From NCBI GenBank assembly GCA_001604565.1, contig LVBV01000003.1, positions 1 through 64,000 on the forward strand: a stretch of DNA of 64,000 nt. Direction: 5' to 3'. This DNA comes from Puniceicoccales bacterium Verruco_01. Its GTDB lineage: Bacteria > Verrucomicrobiota > Verrucomicrobiia > Opitutales > Oceanipulchritudinaceae. This document shows positions 47,364-57,035 of this stretch, piece by piece. A program made the translations under genes and the position numbers. How positions within the stretch are numbered: position 1 is the stretch's first letter; each line of letters opens with the position of its first letter. Under the pieces are notes generated by a model that saw only the letters and a list, made by a program, of their open reading frames with translations, did not search any database and was not told the DNA's origin.

Positions 47364-47387
47364 GAGAGGGCCAAACCTCCCTCTTTT
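47364..47387 (+). promoter_or_regulatory. Short hairpin plus U-tract in the ppk1 leader (possible attenuator)
   Basis: AGAGGG-CCAAACCT-CCCTCT followed by TTT, about 40 nt before the ppk1 ATG. Confidence 0.3.
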
Positions 47388-47427
47388 CCTTTCATTTCGC
47401 GGCGCGCCACGCTAGATTGGGCGCCAG

Positions 47428-49626
47428 ATGGGAAGCGAAAACACCAGTCACCCGGCCAAGACCGCCTACTTCAACCGCGAACTCTCCTGGCTGGCTTTCA
47501 ACCGCCGCGTCCTTGAGCAGGCCTACGATTCGCGCTTCCCGATTCTCGACCGCATGCGCTTTCTCTCGTTCGTCGCGAGCAACCTCGACGAATTCTACGA
47601 GATCCGCGTCGCGGGGCTGATCCAGCAGACCGAGGGCGGCGTGGTCGAGGCGGGGCCCGACGGCCTCGGGCCCAAGGAGCAGCTCCGCCGCATCCACAGC
47701 ATTTCCGCGTCGCTCGTACACGACCAGTACGAGTGCTGGCACAAGGTGATCGTGCCGGGGCTCAGAAAAGCGGGCGTCCTCTTCAAGACGAAGGAGCAGT
47801 TCACCCGCCGCGAGAAGGCGTGGATGGAGAACTACTTCATGACCGAGGTCCTGCCGGTTTTGACCCCGCTGGCGATCGACCCGGCCCATCCCTTCCCGAG
47901 CTTCGGCAACAAGACGCTGAACCTGCTCCTCTGGCTCGACGATCCGGCGACGCCCGAGACCGAGACGATCCTCGCCTTCATCCCGGTGCCGCGCATCCTG
48001 CCCCGCGTGGTGTTCATCCCCGGCGCGGGCAAGGCGAAGCCGGTGTACGTGTTTCTTTCGGACATCATCAAGCTCTTCGCGGACCGGCTTTTCTCCGGCT
48101 ACAAGATCAAGGCGATCCACGCCTTCCGCATCACCCGCAACAGCGACCTCTACATCGACGAGGAGGAGGTGGAAAACCTGCTCAAGACGATCGAGGAGGA
48201 GCTCTACAAAAGGCGCAAGGGGAGCCCCGTGCGCCTGGAGATCGAGGACGGCGTGAACGACGAGCTCATGGAGCGGCTCCTTTCCAACATCGGCCTCTCG
48301 CGCCAGCACGTCTTCATGATCAACGGGCCGATCAACATGATGCGGCTCCAGAGCGTGTACGACCTCATCGACCGGCCCGACCTCAAGTGCGCGCCCTTCA
48401 CGCCGTACGTCCCGCCGTACTTCTCCGGCAGCTACAACATTTACGACGTGGTGCGCGAGGGCGACCGCCTCCTGCACCATCCCTACGACTCCTTCCAGCC
48501 AGTGATCGACTTCGTGGGGCACGCCGCGCGGGACCCCAAGGTGCTGGCGATCAAGATGACCCTCTACCGGACGAGCTCCGACTCGCCCATCGTCAAGGCC
48601 CTGATGGCGGCGGCGCGCGCGGGCAAGCAGGTGACGGCGCTCATCGAGCTCAAGGCCCGCTTCGACGAGGCCAACAACATCAACTGGGCGCGGCAGCTTG
48701 AGGACGCCGGCGTGCACGTGGTGTACGGCTTCGTGAAGCTGAAAACCCACTGCAAGTGCTGCCTCGTCGTCCGCAAGGAGGACGGCGGCATCCGCCGTTA
48801 CGCGCACCTTGGCACGGGCAACTACCACAGCAAGACCGCCCGGCTCTACACGGATTTATCCTTCTTCACCGCGCGGCGCGACCTGACCGACGAGGTGGCC
48901 GAGGTTTTCAACACCCTGACGGGCTTCGCCAAGGAGCCGAAGTTTAGCCGCCTGCTCGTGGCCCCCTTCAACCTGCACTCCACGATGGTGAAGCTCATCC
49001 TGCGCGAGGCCGCCAACGCCCGCGCCGGCAAACCGGCCCGCGTCGTCGCCAAGTGCAACAGCCTCATCGACAAGGAGACGATCGACGCCCTCTACGAGGC
49101 CTCCTCGGCGGGCGTGAAGATCGACCTCGTCGTCCGCGGCATCTGCGGACTGGTCCCGGGCGTCCCCGGCATGAGCGAGAACATCCGCGTCACGAGCATC
49201 CTCGGACGGTATCTGGAGCACAGCCGCATCTTCTACTTTGAAAACGCGGGAAAGCCCGAGCTGTACCTCGGCAGCGCGGACTGGATGCCCCGCAACTTCT
49301 TCCGCCGCGTGGAGGTCGTCTTCCCGGTGGAGGAACCGGCGCTTCGCAAGCGCATCGTGGAGGAGGTCCTCGGCGCGACCCTGAGGGACACGACGGCGCG
49401 ACTTCTCAACGCAAACGGCGGCTACGGGCCGTCCGCACCGGAAGGCACCCCGCCTTTCTCCTCGCAGGATTATTTCATGGCACTTTCCCAGGCCCGTGAA
49501 AAGGCCGACGCTGGCGGCAGGAAGGAAAAGGAGGACACCTGTACGGTGCCGAGTCTGGAAATCGTCCGCGAGGGGAAAAAGACCACGGGCCTGCGCGACG
49601 AGAATCTGGACGATTCCGGTTTGTAG
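47428..49626 (+). CDS. ppk1: Polyphosphate kinase 1
   Basis: [117 protein letters not shown]. Confidence 0.97.
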   Translation: MGSENTSHPAKTAYFNRELSWLAFNRRVLEQAYDSRFPILDRMRFLSFVASNLDEFYEIRVAGLIQQTEGGVVEAGPDGLGPKEQLRRIHSISASLVHDQYECWHKVIVPGLRKAGVLFKTKEQFTRREKAWMENYFMTEVLPVLTPLAIDPAHPFPSFGNKTLNLLLWLDDPATPETETILAFIPVPRILPRVVFIPGAGKAKPVYVFLSDIIKLFADRLFSGYKIKAIHAFRITRNSDLYIDEEEVENLLKTIEEELYKRRKGSPVRLEIEDGVNDELMERLLSNIGLSRQHVFMINGPINMMRLQSVYDLIDRPDLKCAPFTPYVPPYFSGSYNIYDVVREGDRLLHHPYDSFQPVIDFVGHAARDPKVLAIKMTLYRTSSDSPIVKALMAAARAGKQVTALIELKARFDEANNINWARQLEDAGVHVVYGFVKLKTHCKCCLVVRKEDGGIRRYAHLGTGNYHSKTARLYTDLSFFTARRDLTDEVAEVFNTLTGFAKEPKFSRLLVAPFNLHSTMVKLILREAANARAGKPARVVAKCNSLIDKETIDALYEASSAGVKIDLVVRGICGLVPGVPGMSENIRVTSILGRYLEHSRIFYFENAGKPELYLGSADWMPRNFFRRVEVVFPVEEPALRKRIVEEVLGATLRDTTARLLNANGGYGPSAPEGTPPFSSQDYFMALSQAREKADAGGRKEKEDTCTVPSLEIVREGKKTTGLRDENLDDSGL

Positions 49627-49677
49627 GCGGGTTTCCCAAAGGCTCCGCGCAACCTCCGCCAACCGACAATCCCGACG

Positions 49678-50508
49678 ATGGCAACCTTTGAAGGCAGGCA
49701 TTTCTCCTTTGCGCTCGGGCGGCGGACCCTCGTCATGGGGATTTTGAACCTGACGCCCGACTCTTTTTCGGACGGCGGGCTGTACACGGATGTGCCCGCG
49801 GCCCTCGCCCGCGCGCGTCAAATCGCCGCCGAGGGCGCGGACATCCTCGATGTCGGGGGAGAGTCCACACGGCCCGGCCACGTCCCCGTGAGCCCGGAGG
49901 AGGAACTCGCCCGTCTGCTGCCGGTTCTGGAGGGCCTTGCCGGTTTCCCGATTCCCGTCTCGGTGGACACGTACCATCCGGAGGTGGCCCGTGCGGCGCT
50001 GGCGGCGGGTGCGGCGATCGTGAACGACGTCGGCGGAACCCTCTCCCCGGAGATGGCGGCTGTTGTGCGCGAGGCGGGCGCCGGATGGATCGTCATGCAC
50101 ACCGGCGGGGGCGACGCCTCGCATCCGGCGGAGTATCCGGAGGGCGACGTGGTGACGGCAGTGCGGCATTTTTTCGAGGAATCGCTGGCGAAGGCGGCGG
50201 CCCGCGGCATTCAGGCCTCCTCACTCTGTTTCGACCCCGGGATCGGCTTCGGCAAGAGCCACGAAGAGAACCTGCGCCTCCTGCGGGAGGTGGCGGCGTA
50301 TCGCCTGCCGGAGAACGCGCTCCTTGTCGGGGCCTCGCGCAAGAGGGTCGTCGGAATCGCCAGCGGGGAAACGGACCCGAAGAAGCGCCTTGCCGGAACC
50401 CTTGCCGCGCACACCGCCGCCATTGCGGGCGGGGCGGACATCCTGCGCGTACACGACGTTGCGGCCTCCGTACAGGCGGCTAGGATGGCGGACGCGATCT
50501 ACCGCTGA
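49678..50508 (+). CDS. folP: Dihydropteroate synthase
   Basis: LVMGILNLTPDSFSDGG, GADILDVGGESTRPGHVPVSPEEE, FDPGIGFGKSHEENLRLL. Confidence 0.96.
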   Translation: MATFEGRHFSFALGRRTLVMGILNLTPDSFSDGGLYTDVPAALARARQIAAEGADILDVGGESTRPGHVPVSPEEELARLLPVLEGLAGFPIPVSVDTYHPEVARAALAAGAAIVNDVGGTLSPEMAAVVREAGAGWIVMHTGGGDASHPAEYPEGDVVTAVRHFFEESLAKAAARGIQASSLCFDPGIGFGKSHEENLRLLREVAAYRLPENALLVGASRKRVVGIASGETDPKKRLAGTLAAHTAAIAGGADILRVHDVAASVQAARMADAIYR

Positions 50509-50527
50509 ATCCCCACGACATTTTCCC

Positions 50528-50893
50528 ATGGACAGCCTACTTATCAGCGGCCTGAAAATTCACGCCCGACACGGCGTGCTGGCGGAGGAAAAGACGCTCG
50601 GGCAGACCTTTGTCATCGACGCGGTGCTGAAAGCGGACCTCACAAAGGCCTGCGCGAGCGACCAGTTGGAGGACACGGTGAACTATGCGGCGGTGGTGGA
50701 AACGCTGCAAAGGGCGATGGTCGCTTACGACGACAACCTCGTCGAACGCGCGGCGCAGCGGCTCGCCGAGGCCGTCCTCGCGGAGCATCCCCTCGTGGCG
50801 GAGGTGTCGATCACCCTCAAAAAGCCCCATGCGCCGATCCCGGCCCTCTTCGACTTCGTGGCCGTTTCCATCACCCGGAGGAGAAGGCCGTGA
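50528..50893 (+). CDS. folB: Dihydroneopterin aldolase
   Basis: LLISGLKIHARHGVLAEEKTLGQTFVIDAVLKADLTKAC...DTVNYAAVVETLQ. Confidence 0.93.
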   Translation: MDSLLISGLKIHARHGVLAEEKTLGQTFVIDAVLKADLTKACASDQLEDTVNYAAVVETLQRAMVAYDDNLVERAAQRLAEAVLAEHPLVAEVSITLKKPHAPIPALFDFVAVSITRRRRP

Positions 50894-51393
50894 AGGAGGC
50901 GGCACTTTCCATCGGAGCGAACCTCGGCGACCGGATGGAATCCCTCCGGAAGGCGGTGGCGGCACTCGGCAACCTTCCCGGGACGAGGATCCTCGCCCTC
51001 TCGAAGGTGTACGAGACCGACCCCGTGGGCTATGCGGACCAACCCTGTTTCCTCAACGCGGCGCTGCGGCTTGAAACGGGGCTTTCCCCGGCAGCGCTCC
51101 TTGGCGCATGCCTTGGCATCGAGGCGGCGCTCGGCAGAAAGCGGAATTTCACAAACGGTCCGCGCGCGATCGATATCGATCTTCTCCTTTACGAAGGCAC
51201 CGCAAGCGCGGGCGCTGAACTGACCCTGCCGCACCCCCGGATGCTGGAGCGCGCCTTCGTCCTTGTACCGCTCGCGGACCTGTATCCATCGGGAGAGGCG
51301 CCCGGGCTCGCCTTTGCGGAAGCTCTGGCGCGCCTTTCCCGGAACGGCGTGCGCGCGACCGGCTTGTTTCTCGATCAATTGCCCTTGCGATAG
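50890..51393 (+). CDS. folK: 2-amino-4-hydroxy-6-hydroxymethyldihydropteridine diphosphokinase
   Basis: LSIGANLGDRMESLRKAVAAL, VYETDPVGYADQPCFLNAAL, RNFTNGPRAIDIDLLLYEG, LPHPRMLERAFVLVPLADL; GTG start overlapping folB. Confidence 0.95.
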   Translation: MKEAALSIGANLGDRMESLRKAVAALGNLPGTRILALSKVYETDPVGYADQPCFLNAALRLETGLSPAALLGACLGIEAALGRKRNFTNGPRAIDIDLLLYEGTASAGAELTLPHPRMLERAFVLVPLADLYPSGEAPGLAFAEALARLSRNGVRATGLFLDQLPLR

Positions 51394-52076
51394 TCGCCGA
51401 AGGAGAGGGTGCAGTCGTCGCTCACTTTATCCCCCTGCACGCTCCAGTCGGCGGAGGAGGGCACGACAAAGCCGAGGGTCCGGTTGAACTCGTAATAAAC
51501 GTGCATCGTGATCTCGCTCAAGCGTCCACGTGGCGTCGCGATCGGACCGGCGCCTGTGATGTCGATCGAAGTGACGAAACCCTTTTTACGATCGTAATAG
51601 AGCCTGCCGTTCAGCTTCACGGGGTCGGACCCACCGACAGAGGTGACGCAGGTGAAGCGGAAGATGTACACGTCTCCCTCCGTCTTCTCCTCCGCGAGGC
51701 TCGCCGGATCCATGATTCGCAGGGGATTTTCGTAGGGGATCCACGTCCGCGCACTGCCGGGTTTGGCGTTCTTCAAATCATAACAGTTCCACTTCTTCGC
51801 AAAGGCGCTCACTTCGCTCTCCCACGAGGGCCGTCCGTCCACGCGCAGGAGGGTGTGGCGCATCTGGTTGTTTCCCACACGGCTCACGCGGTACATGTAA
51901 AGGTGCCCGCCGCTGCCCTCGGAAACCACGTAATTCAGGTCGGCCAGCGGATGCGCGTCGCGCCAGGAAAGGTCGTTCCGGACGGCGGCGGTGTGGTCGT
52001 ACGCGGCATCCCCCGCGGCGAAGAGCGCGGCGGGAAGAAAGGCGAAAAGCGCAAGGAAAAGCCCCTTCGTTCTCAT
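51375..52076 (-). CDS. Exported hypothetical protein
   Basis: 233 aa with signal peptide MRTKGLFLALFAFLPAALFA; 3' end overlaps convergent folK by 19 bp. Confidence 0.65.
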   Translation of the reverse strand: MRTKGLFLALFAFLPAALFAAGDAAYDHTAAVRNDLSWRDAHPLADLNYVVSEGSGGHLYMYRVSRVGNNQMRHTLLRVDGRPSWESEVSAFAKKWNCYDLKNAKPGSARTWIPYENPLRIMDPASLAEEKTEGDVYIFRFTCVTSVGGSDPVKLNGRLYYDRKKGFVTSIDITGAGPIATPRGRLSEITMHVYYEFNRTLGFVVPSSADWSVQGDKVSDDCTLSFGDYRKGN

Positions 52077-52136
52077 GACGGACCAGTTTAGGGGCGCCGG
52101 AAGCCCCCTTCAACGATTTTCGGGGCGGCAAGTCGA

Positions 52137-54704
52137 TCAGCGCCACTCGTGACGGGGGTAGCGGCCCTTGAGCTGCTTTTTGACCTCCTCGTAGACGCCG
52201 CTCCAGAAGGCGTTTAGGTCGCTCGTCACCTGCACGGGGCGGCGGCTGGGGGCGAGAATCTCGTAAATCACCGGCACCCGCCCGCCCAGGAGCAGCTTCC
52301 CCGGGGCGTCGTACAGCTGCTGGACGGTGGCGGAAAGATAGACCTTGCCATCCGCCTCGTAACGCAGGCGCGCGGTCTTCTGCCGGGGCAGGTCCACGCG
52401 TTCCGGCGCGCACTTTTCAAGAAGAGCCTCCTGCCCTGCGCCGAGCCAGCCCTTCAAATGCCCCATCACGGGCCGGTCCTTCACCTCCTTGTAGCCGATG
52501 GCCCCGTAGCAGACCTCGGCAGCGATCAATTTGCGTTCCTCCTCGCCGATGGGTGCGACGCCGTATTCGGGGAAGTGCTTCGCGACGAAGTTGACCCGGG
52601 CGATCCACCGCTCCTCCGCCTCGCCCCATTCCTTGAGCACCAGACGTCCCGCGACGACCTCCGCCGCCAGCAGCGGAGCGGCCTCGTCCGCCGTGGGCTC
52701 GCCGCACGTGCGTTCCTCCAGCACCAGGTTGCGAAAGGTGCGTCGCAGCTTGAGAAGGACGCACCGCTGGGTGGGATCGAACTCCGGCGCGCGCACCTGG
52801 GCGACCTCGCCGGGGAAAAGCTCCTCCAGCCACGCCTCCTCCACCGCCGTCGCGCGCGCGAGGGTCACGCCCACATCGCCCCGCAGGTTCCGCTCCTCGA
52901 TCTCCGCCGCGACGAGGAGCGGCGCCTCCACGGGGGAGTCCTTGCGCAGTTCGCCGCTGCGGTTGTGGACGAGGCTGTAGCGCCGCGCGGCGACACCATC
53001 GCGTTTGGCGAGCTGGTCGGAAAATCCCGCGAGAATCGCCTTGCGAAGGGCCGTGAAGAGCGCCTCGCCGGTGTATGAATCCCGCCCGGAAAGCCCCGCG
53101 CCCCGCGCCGCGCCAAGGAGCTGCTCGAAGAGCCGGCCCGCCGCGCGCGCACCCATCGCGTGAATCCCCCACTTGCGACAGAAGCCGAGGTCGAACCTCT
53201 CCCGCGCGGCGGCGGAAAGGGCGGCTGCGTCCATGAAGAAGTCCGAAAGCTCCGGGTGCGGCACGATCCTCGCGAAAAAGTCCTCGCGCGCCTCGCGTTC
53301 GGCACGGTTTTCCAAGCGCAGGAGGAGGCTCTTGTCCTGCGAAAGCGCCGCGACGAGGGCCGCGCTCTCCCCGCAGCCGAATTCCTCGCCCGCGAGCAGC
53401 ATCCGGGCGTAGCGCGGGTGGAGCGGGAAGGCGGACATGCGCCGGCCCGTGGCGGTAAGGCGGCCCTCTCCGTCCAGCGCGCCGAGGTCCCGCAAAAGAG
53501 TCTCCGCATGGGCGAGCGCATCCTCCTCCGGGGCCTCCAGCCACGGAAAGGCCCGGGGCTCCCCCACCCCGGCGCTTTTGAGGAAAAGGAGGATCTCGGA
53601 AAGGTCGAGGCGGCGGACCTCCGGCTCCTCGCGGGCGGCCCGGCGCTCCTGATCGCCCTTGGACCACAGCCGGATGCACGTTCCCGGCGCGGTGCGGCCC
53701 GCGCGGCCCGCGCGCTGGTCCGCGCTCGCGCGGGAAATCTTCTGAATCAGAATCGTGTTGATCCCGCGCGCGGGGTCGTGGCTCGGAATCTTGGCCAATC
53801 CGGAGTCGATCACGCAGCGCACCCCGTCGATCGTGAGGGAGGTCTCCGCAAGGTTGGTCGCCACGACGATCTTCCGCCGCCCCGAGGGCTCCACTGCCGC
53901 GTCCTGCGCCTCGGGCGGAAGTTCGCCGTGCAGCGGCAACAGGTCGAAGCCTCTCGCAAAGCCTCTGCTTGAAATTTCCTCGATCGTCCGGCGAATCTCG
54001 TAGGCACCGGGCATGAAGATGAGAACATCGCCCTCCGGCATCCCCTCGACCGCCTCGGAGCAGGCCCGCGCCGCCTTTTCCCACACCGGCTCCTCCTCGC
54101 GCACGTTCGCACCCGCGCCGCCCGCGTAAGTCACGTCCACTGGGAACATCCGGCCCTGCGAGACGAGATTCGCCGCCGGGGCGAGGTAGCTCTTGAGCAG
54201 GTCGCCGTTCAGCGTCGCGCTCATGACGCCGATCACAAGGTCAGGCCTCGCGCCCTTCTGGAGGGAGAGCGCCATCGCGAGACTCACATCGCCATAGAGG
54301 TGCCGCTCGTGGAATTCGTCAAACAGGATCGCGCCGACGCCGGAAAGCGCGGGATCGTCCAGCATCCAGCGCAGGAGCACGCCCTCCGTCACAAAAACGA
54401 TCCGCGTGGAGGGCCCCCAGCATTTTTCGAAGCGGATCTGGTGCCCGACCGTCCCTCCCGGCTTTTCGCCGAGCTCCCACGCCACGCGCTTGGCGAGCAT
54501 CCGCGCGGCCACCCGGCGCGGCTCCAGAATCACGATCCTCCCCGGCACGGCGGATTTGCCCGTGAAGGAGGCCAGCATCTTCGGCACCTGCGTCGATTTG
54601 CCCGAACCCGTCGGCGCCTCCAGCACAAAGCGCCGCACCCCCGCCGCCAGGGTGTCGGCAAGCGCGGGCCGGATCTCGTGGATGGGAAGAAGCGCCGGGT
54701 CCAT
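52137..54704 (-). CDS. hrpB: ATP-dependent helicase HrpB (DEAH box)
   Basis: EAPTGSGKSTQVPKML, LEPRRVAARMLAKRVA, LFDEFHERHLYGDVSLAM, DQRAGRAGRTAPGTCIRLWS, HrpB-type C-terminus APSRRPVQVTSDLNAFWSGVYEEVKKQLKGRYPRHEW. Confidence 0.96.
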   Translation of the reverse strand: MDPALLPIHEIRPALADTLAAGVRRFVLEAPTGSGKSTQVPKMLASFTGKSAVPGRIVILEPRRVAARMLAKRVAWELGEKPGGTVGHQIRFEKCWGPSTRIVFVTEGVLLRWMLDDPALSGVGAILFDEFHERHLYGDVSLAMALSLQKGARPDLVIGVMSATLNGDLLKSYLAPAANLVSQGRMFPVDVTYAGGAGANVREEEPVWEKAARACSEAVEGMPEGDVLIFMPGAYEIRRTIEEISSRGFARGFDLLPLHGELPPEAQDAAVEPSGRRKIVVATNLAETSLTIDGVRCVIDSGLAKIPSHDPARGINTILIQKISRASADQRAGRAGRTAPGTCIRLWSKGDQERRAAREEPEVRRLDLSEILLFLKSAGVGEPRAFPWLEAPEEDALAHAETLLRDLGALDGEGRLTATGRRMSAFPLHPRYARMLLAGEEFGCGESAALVAALSQDKSLLLRLENRAEREAREDFFARIVPHPELSDFFMDAAALSAAARERFDLGFCRKWGIHAMGARAAGRLFEQLLGAARGAGLSGRDSYTGEALFTALRKAILAGFSDQLAKRDGVAARRYSLVHNRSGELRKDSPVEAPLLVAAEIEERNLRGDVGVTLARATAVEEAWLEELFPGEVAQVRAPEFDPTQRCVLLKLRRTFRNLVLEERTCGEPTADEAAPLLAAEVVAGRLVLKEWGEAEERWIARVNFVAKHFPEYGVAPIGEEERKLIAAEVCYGAIGYKEVKDRPVMGHLKGWLGAGQEALLEKCAPERVDLPRQKTARLRYEADGKVYLSATVQQLYDAPGKLLLGGRVPVIYEILAPSRRPVQVTSDLNAFWSGVYEEVKKQLKGRYPRHEWR

Positions 54705-54847
54705 CGGGGAAGAATGGGTAATCCCGCGTCCTTGGGCAAGGCGAAGGGTCGTCGCCGGATTCCCCCTTCCGGCATGGAATTCTCATTGCCAAGCGCGAAA
54801 CGTTTCGCAGGCTGTCCCTTGAACCCGCTCCAACGGAGGACAGCCGC

Positions 54848-55696
54848 ATGGACTGGAACAGCAGAAAACCCTTCGACCCGATCCCCGAAGTCAAACTGAG
54901 TCTGGCCGGAAACGGACAGGGAGTGACGGTGAGCGAAGAGGCGCCGGAGGACACGCGCCACATCATCCGCAGCGCCGACACCTGCGACCTTTCAAGCCCC
55001 GCTCTGGAACCGCTGCGCGGGCTCATCGCCAGAGCCCTCCGGAACCGCAGCGAGATCGACGTTCTCCTGAATCAGGCGCGTGCGGAATACGCGGAAGCCT
55101 CGCGCGTGTGCGACGAATGGAACGACGGCAGCTTGCGCAAGCTCTTCCGCCCCTTCCGCCATGCGAAGATCCAAAAGGCGGCGGAGACGGCCCGCGAGAG
55201 AATCGCCGCGCTGGAAAAAGAGCGTGGCGGGATCGTCGTCAAGGCGGAGCTGGACGTTCCGGCGGGGATGATCCCGCTCTTCGAGCGCGCCTGCGCCAGT
55301 TTCAACATGATGGCGGAATTCGGCAAAGTGTGGGATGTCGTCGCCGAGACCGTTGGCACACAAGCGCAGATCGAAAGGCACGAGGTCACCTTTTCCTTTC
55401 AACCCCACCCTGTGCTCCCGTGCCGCTGGAAGGTCCCCTGCCTTGGCAACTACAACGGTGGGACGCTCCACATCTATCCGGGCTTCCTCCTCTACGTGGT
55501 GAGCGCGCTCGACTTTGCTGCGATCGACCTCGGCACCCTTTCGGTGGAATTCGGGGACACCCTCGACGGAAAGGGAGCCATTCTGAACCTCTCCACGCCC
55601 TCTGGCCTGAACGAGCGCTACTTCGTGGAGGCCCGCGCCGCGGCGGAATCCTTTGCGCGCGACATCGGCGCAGTGATCTCCCTGTGCCGCCGTTGA
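54848..55696 (+). CDS. Hypothetical protein (coiled-coil middle, PH-like C-terminal half)
   Basis: 282 aa; PCLGNYNGGTLHIYPGFLLYVVSALDFAAIDLGTLSVEF resembles PH-like strands; coherent composition. Confidence 0.6.
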   Translation: MDWNSRKPFDPIPEVKLSLAGNGQGVTVSEEAPEDTRHIIRSADTCDLSSPALEPLRGLIARALRNRSEIDVLLNQARAEYAEASRVCDEWNDGSLRKLFRPFRHAKIQKAAETARERIAALEKERGGIVVKAELDVPAGMIPLFERACASFNMMAEFGKVWDVVAETVGTQAQIERHEVTFSFQPHPVLPCRWKVPCLGNYNGGTLHIYPGFLLYVVSALDFAAIDLGTLSVEFGDTLDGKGAILNLSTPSGLNERYFVEARAAAESFARDIGAVISLCRR

Positions 55697-55730
55697 CATC
55701 GCCCGGATTTGCCCGTGTCATGCGAGGCGC

Positions 55731-56495
55731 ATGAACACCCCGCTCTCCTTCGACAGTCTCCGCTCGCAGACGGCGGAGATGCTGCGGGGCGAGGGACGAC
55801 GGATGCTGGCGCCCTGCTTTGCGGTTTGGGCCTTCTCCACGGTGGCGGAACTGGTCCTGCGCCTTGCGGACCGTCTCCCCGCAGGGCCGGACGGCCACGC
55901 GAGTTTCCTTGCGGCGTTTGTCATGATCGGCGTCAATCTCGCGAACGCCCTTGTGCACTACGGACTCTTCCTTTGCGCGCTGCGCCTCGTTCTGGGGCTG
56001 GATGTGGACGCGCGGACGCTCCTCTTGGCCTTTCGCGATTCCTTCCGCGGGATCCTCGCGATGATCGGGATCGCGATTCTCTCGTTTGCCTTCTGGATGC
56101 TTCTCGTCGTCCCCGGCGTGGCCGCGTACGTGATGCTCTACCCCAGCCTGTTCCTCCTAGCGGGGAACCGCGACCTCGGGATCTTCGAGGCGTACGGCAA
56201 AAGCATGGCCCTCACGCAAGGGAACCGCTGGAGCCTGTTCCGGCTGATCCTTCTCTATCAGGGGCCCTCGCTCGCCCTCACCCTCGCGGTGGTCGTGGTA
56301 TCGATCTACTGGAACGGCGGGGAGCCCTCGCCTCTGGCCAGCCTTGCGGGGGCGGCGCTCTCGCTTGTCCTCTCCCTCACCCTGCTGCCGCGCCAGATGA
56401 TTTCCACAGCCCTCCACTTCCGGGCTGCTGCGGCGGCGATAAACCTCCCGGCAGCGCCCGCGCCCGTCTGGGAGGAGCCGCGCGAGTTGGAATAG
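55731..56495 (+). CDS. Integral membrane protein, multi-TM
   Basis: 254 aa with about six hydrophobic segments; similar to generic glycerophosphoryl-diester-phosphodiesterase membrane-domain/DUF975-type proteins. Confidence 0.65.
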   Translation: MNTPLSFDSLRSQTAEMLRGEGRRMLAPCFAVWAFSTVAELVLRLADRLPAGPDGHASFLAAFVMIGVNLANALVHYGLFLCALRLVLGLDVDARTLLLAFRDSFRGILAMIGIAILSFAFWMLLVVPGVAAYVMLYPSLFLLAGNRDLGIFEAYGKSMALTQGNRWSLFRLILLYQGPSLALTLAVVVVSIYWNGGEPSPLASLAGAALSLVLSLTLLPRQMISTALHFRAAAAAINLPAAPAPVWEEPRELE

Positions 56496-56525
56496 AACGC
56501 GCTCTCCGGGCATCCCGAATTCATC

Positions 56526-56984
56526 ATGAGCGTATTGCAAATCGGTTCCCCGGCGCCGGAAGTGACGGCGCTTCTCGACGACGGCACGCTTCTTTCCCTC
56601 GCGGAGCTGTATGCGAAGGGACCCCTTCTCGTTTATTTCTATCCCAAGAGCGGCACGCCCGGCTGCACGCGGCAGGCCTGCAACCTGCGGGACAACTTCG
56701 CTCTTCTCGCAGAGCAGGGCCTTCAGGTGCTCGGCGTCAGCCGGGACTCTGTTGCGGCGCAGACCGGCTTCCGCGCGAAGCAGGGCCTGCCCTTCCGCCT
56801 CGTCGCGGACAGGGAGGGGGCTCTCGGCGAAGCCTTCGGCGTGGAGCGGCCCACCGGCAACGGCTACGCGCGCTCCAGTTTCCTCATCGCCCGCGGAAAA
56901 GTGGCGTGGGTGCAGGAAAAAGCCCGGCCCGACACGCAGGCGCAGGACGCCCTGAGGGCGCTGGAGGCCCTTGGCGCGAAATAA
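56526..56984 (+). CDS. bcp: Peroxiredoxin (Bcp/PrxQ-like)
   Basis: LLVYFYPKSGTPGCTRQACNLRDNFALLAEQGLQVLGVSRDS. Confidence 0.9.
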   Translation: MSVLQIGSPAPEVTALLDDGTLLSLAELYAKGPLLVYFYPKSGTPGCTRQACNLRDNFALLAEQGLQVLGVSRDSVAAQTGFRAKQGLPFRLVADREGALGEAFGVERPTGNGYARSSFLIARGKVAWVQEKARPDTQAQDALRALEALGAK

Positions 56985-57035
56985 CGCGGCACAAACACGG
57001 CGGCGGACCTTTCTCATTGACGCGGCGCGACTTGC

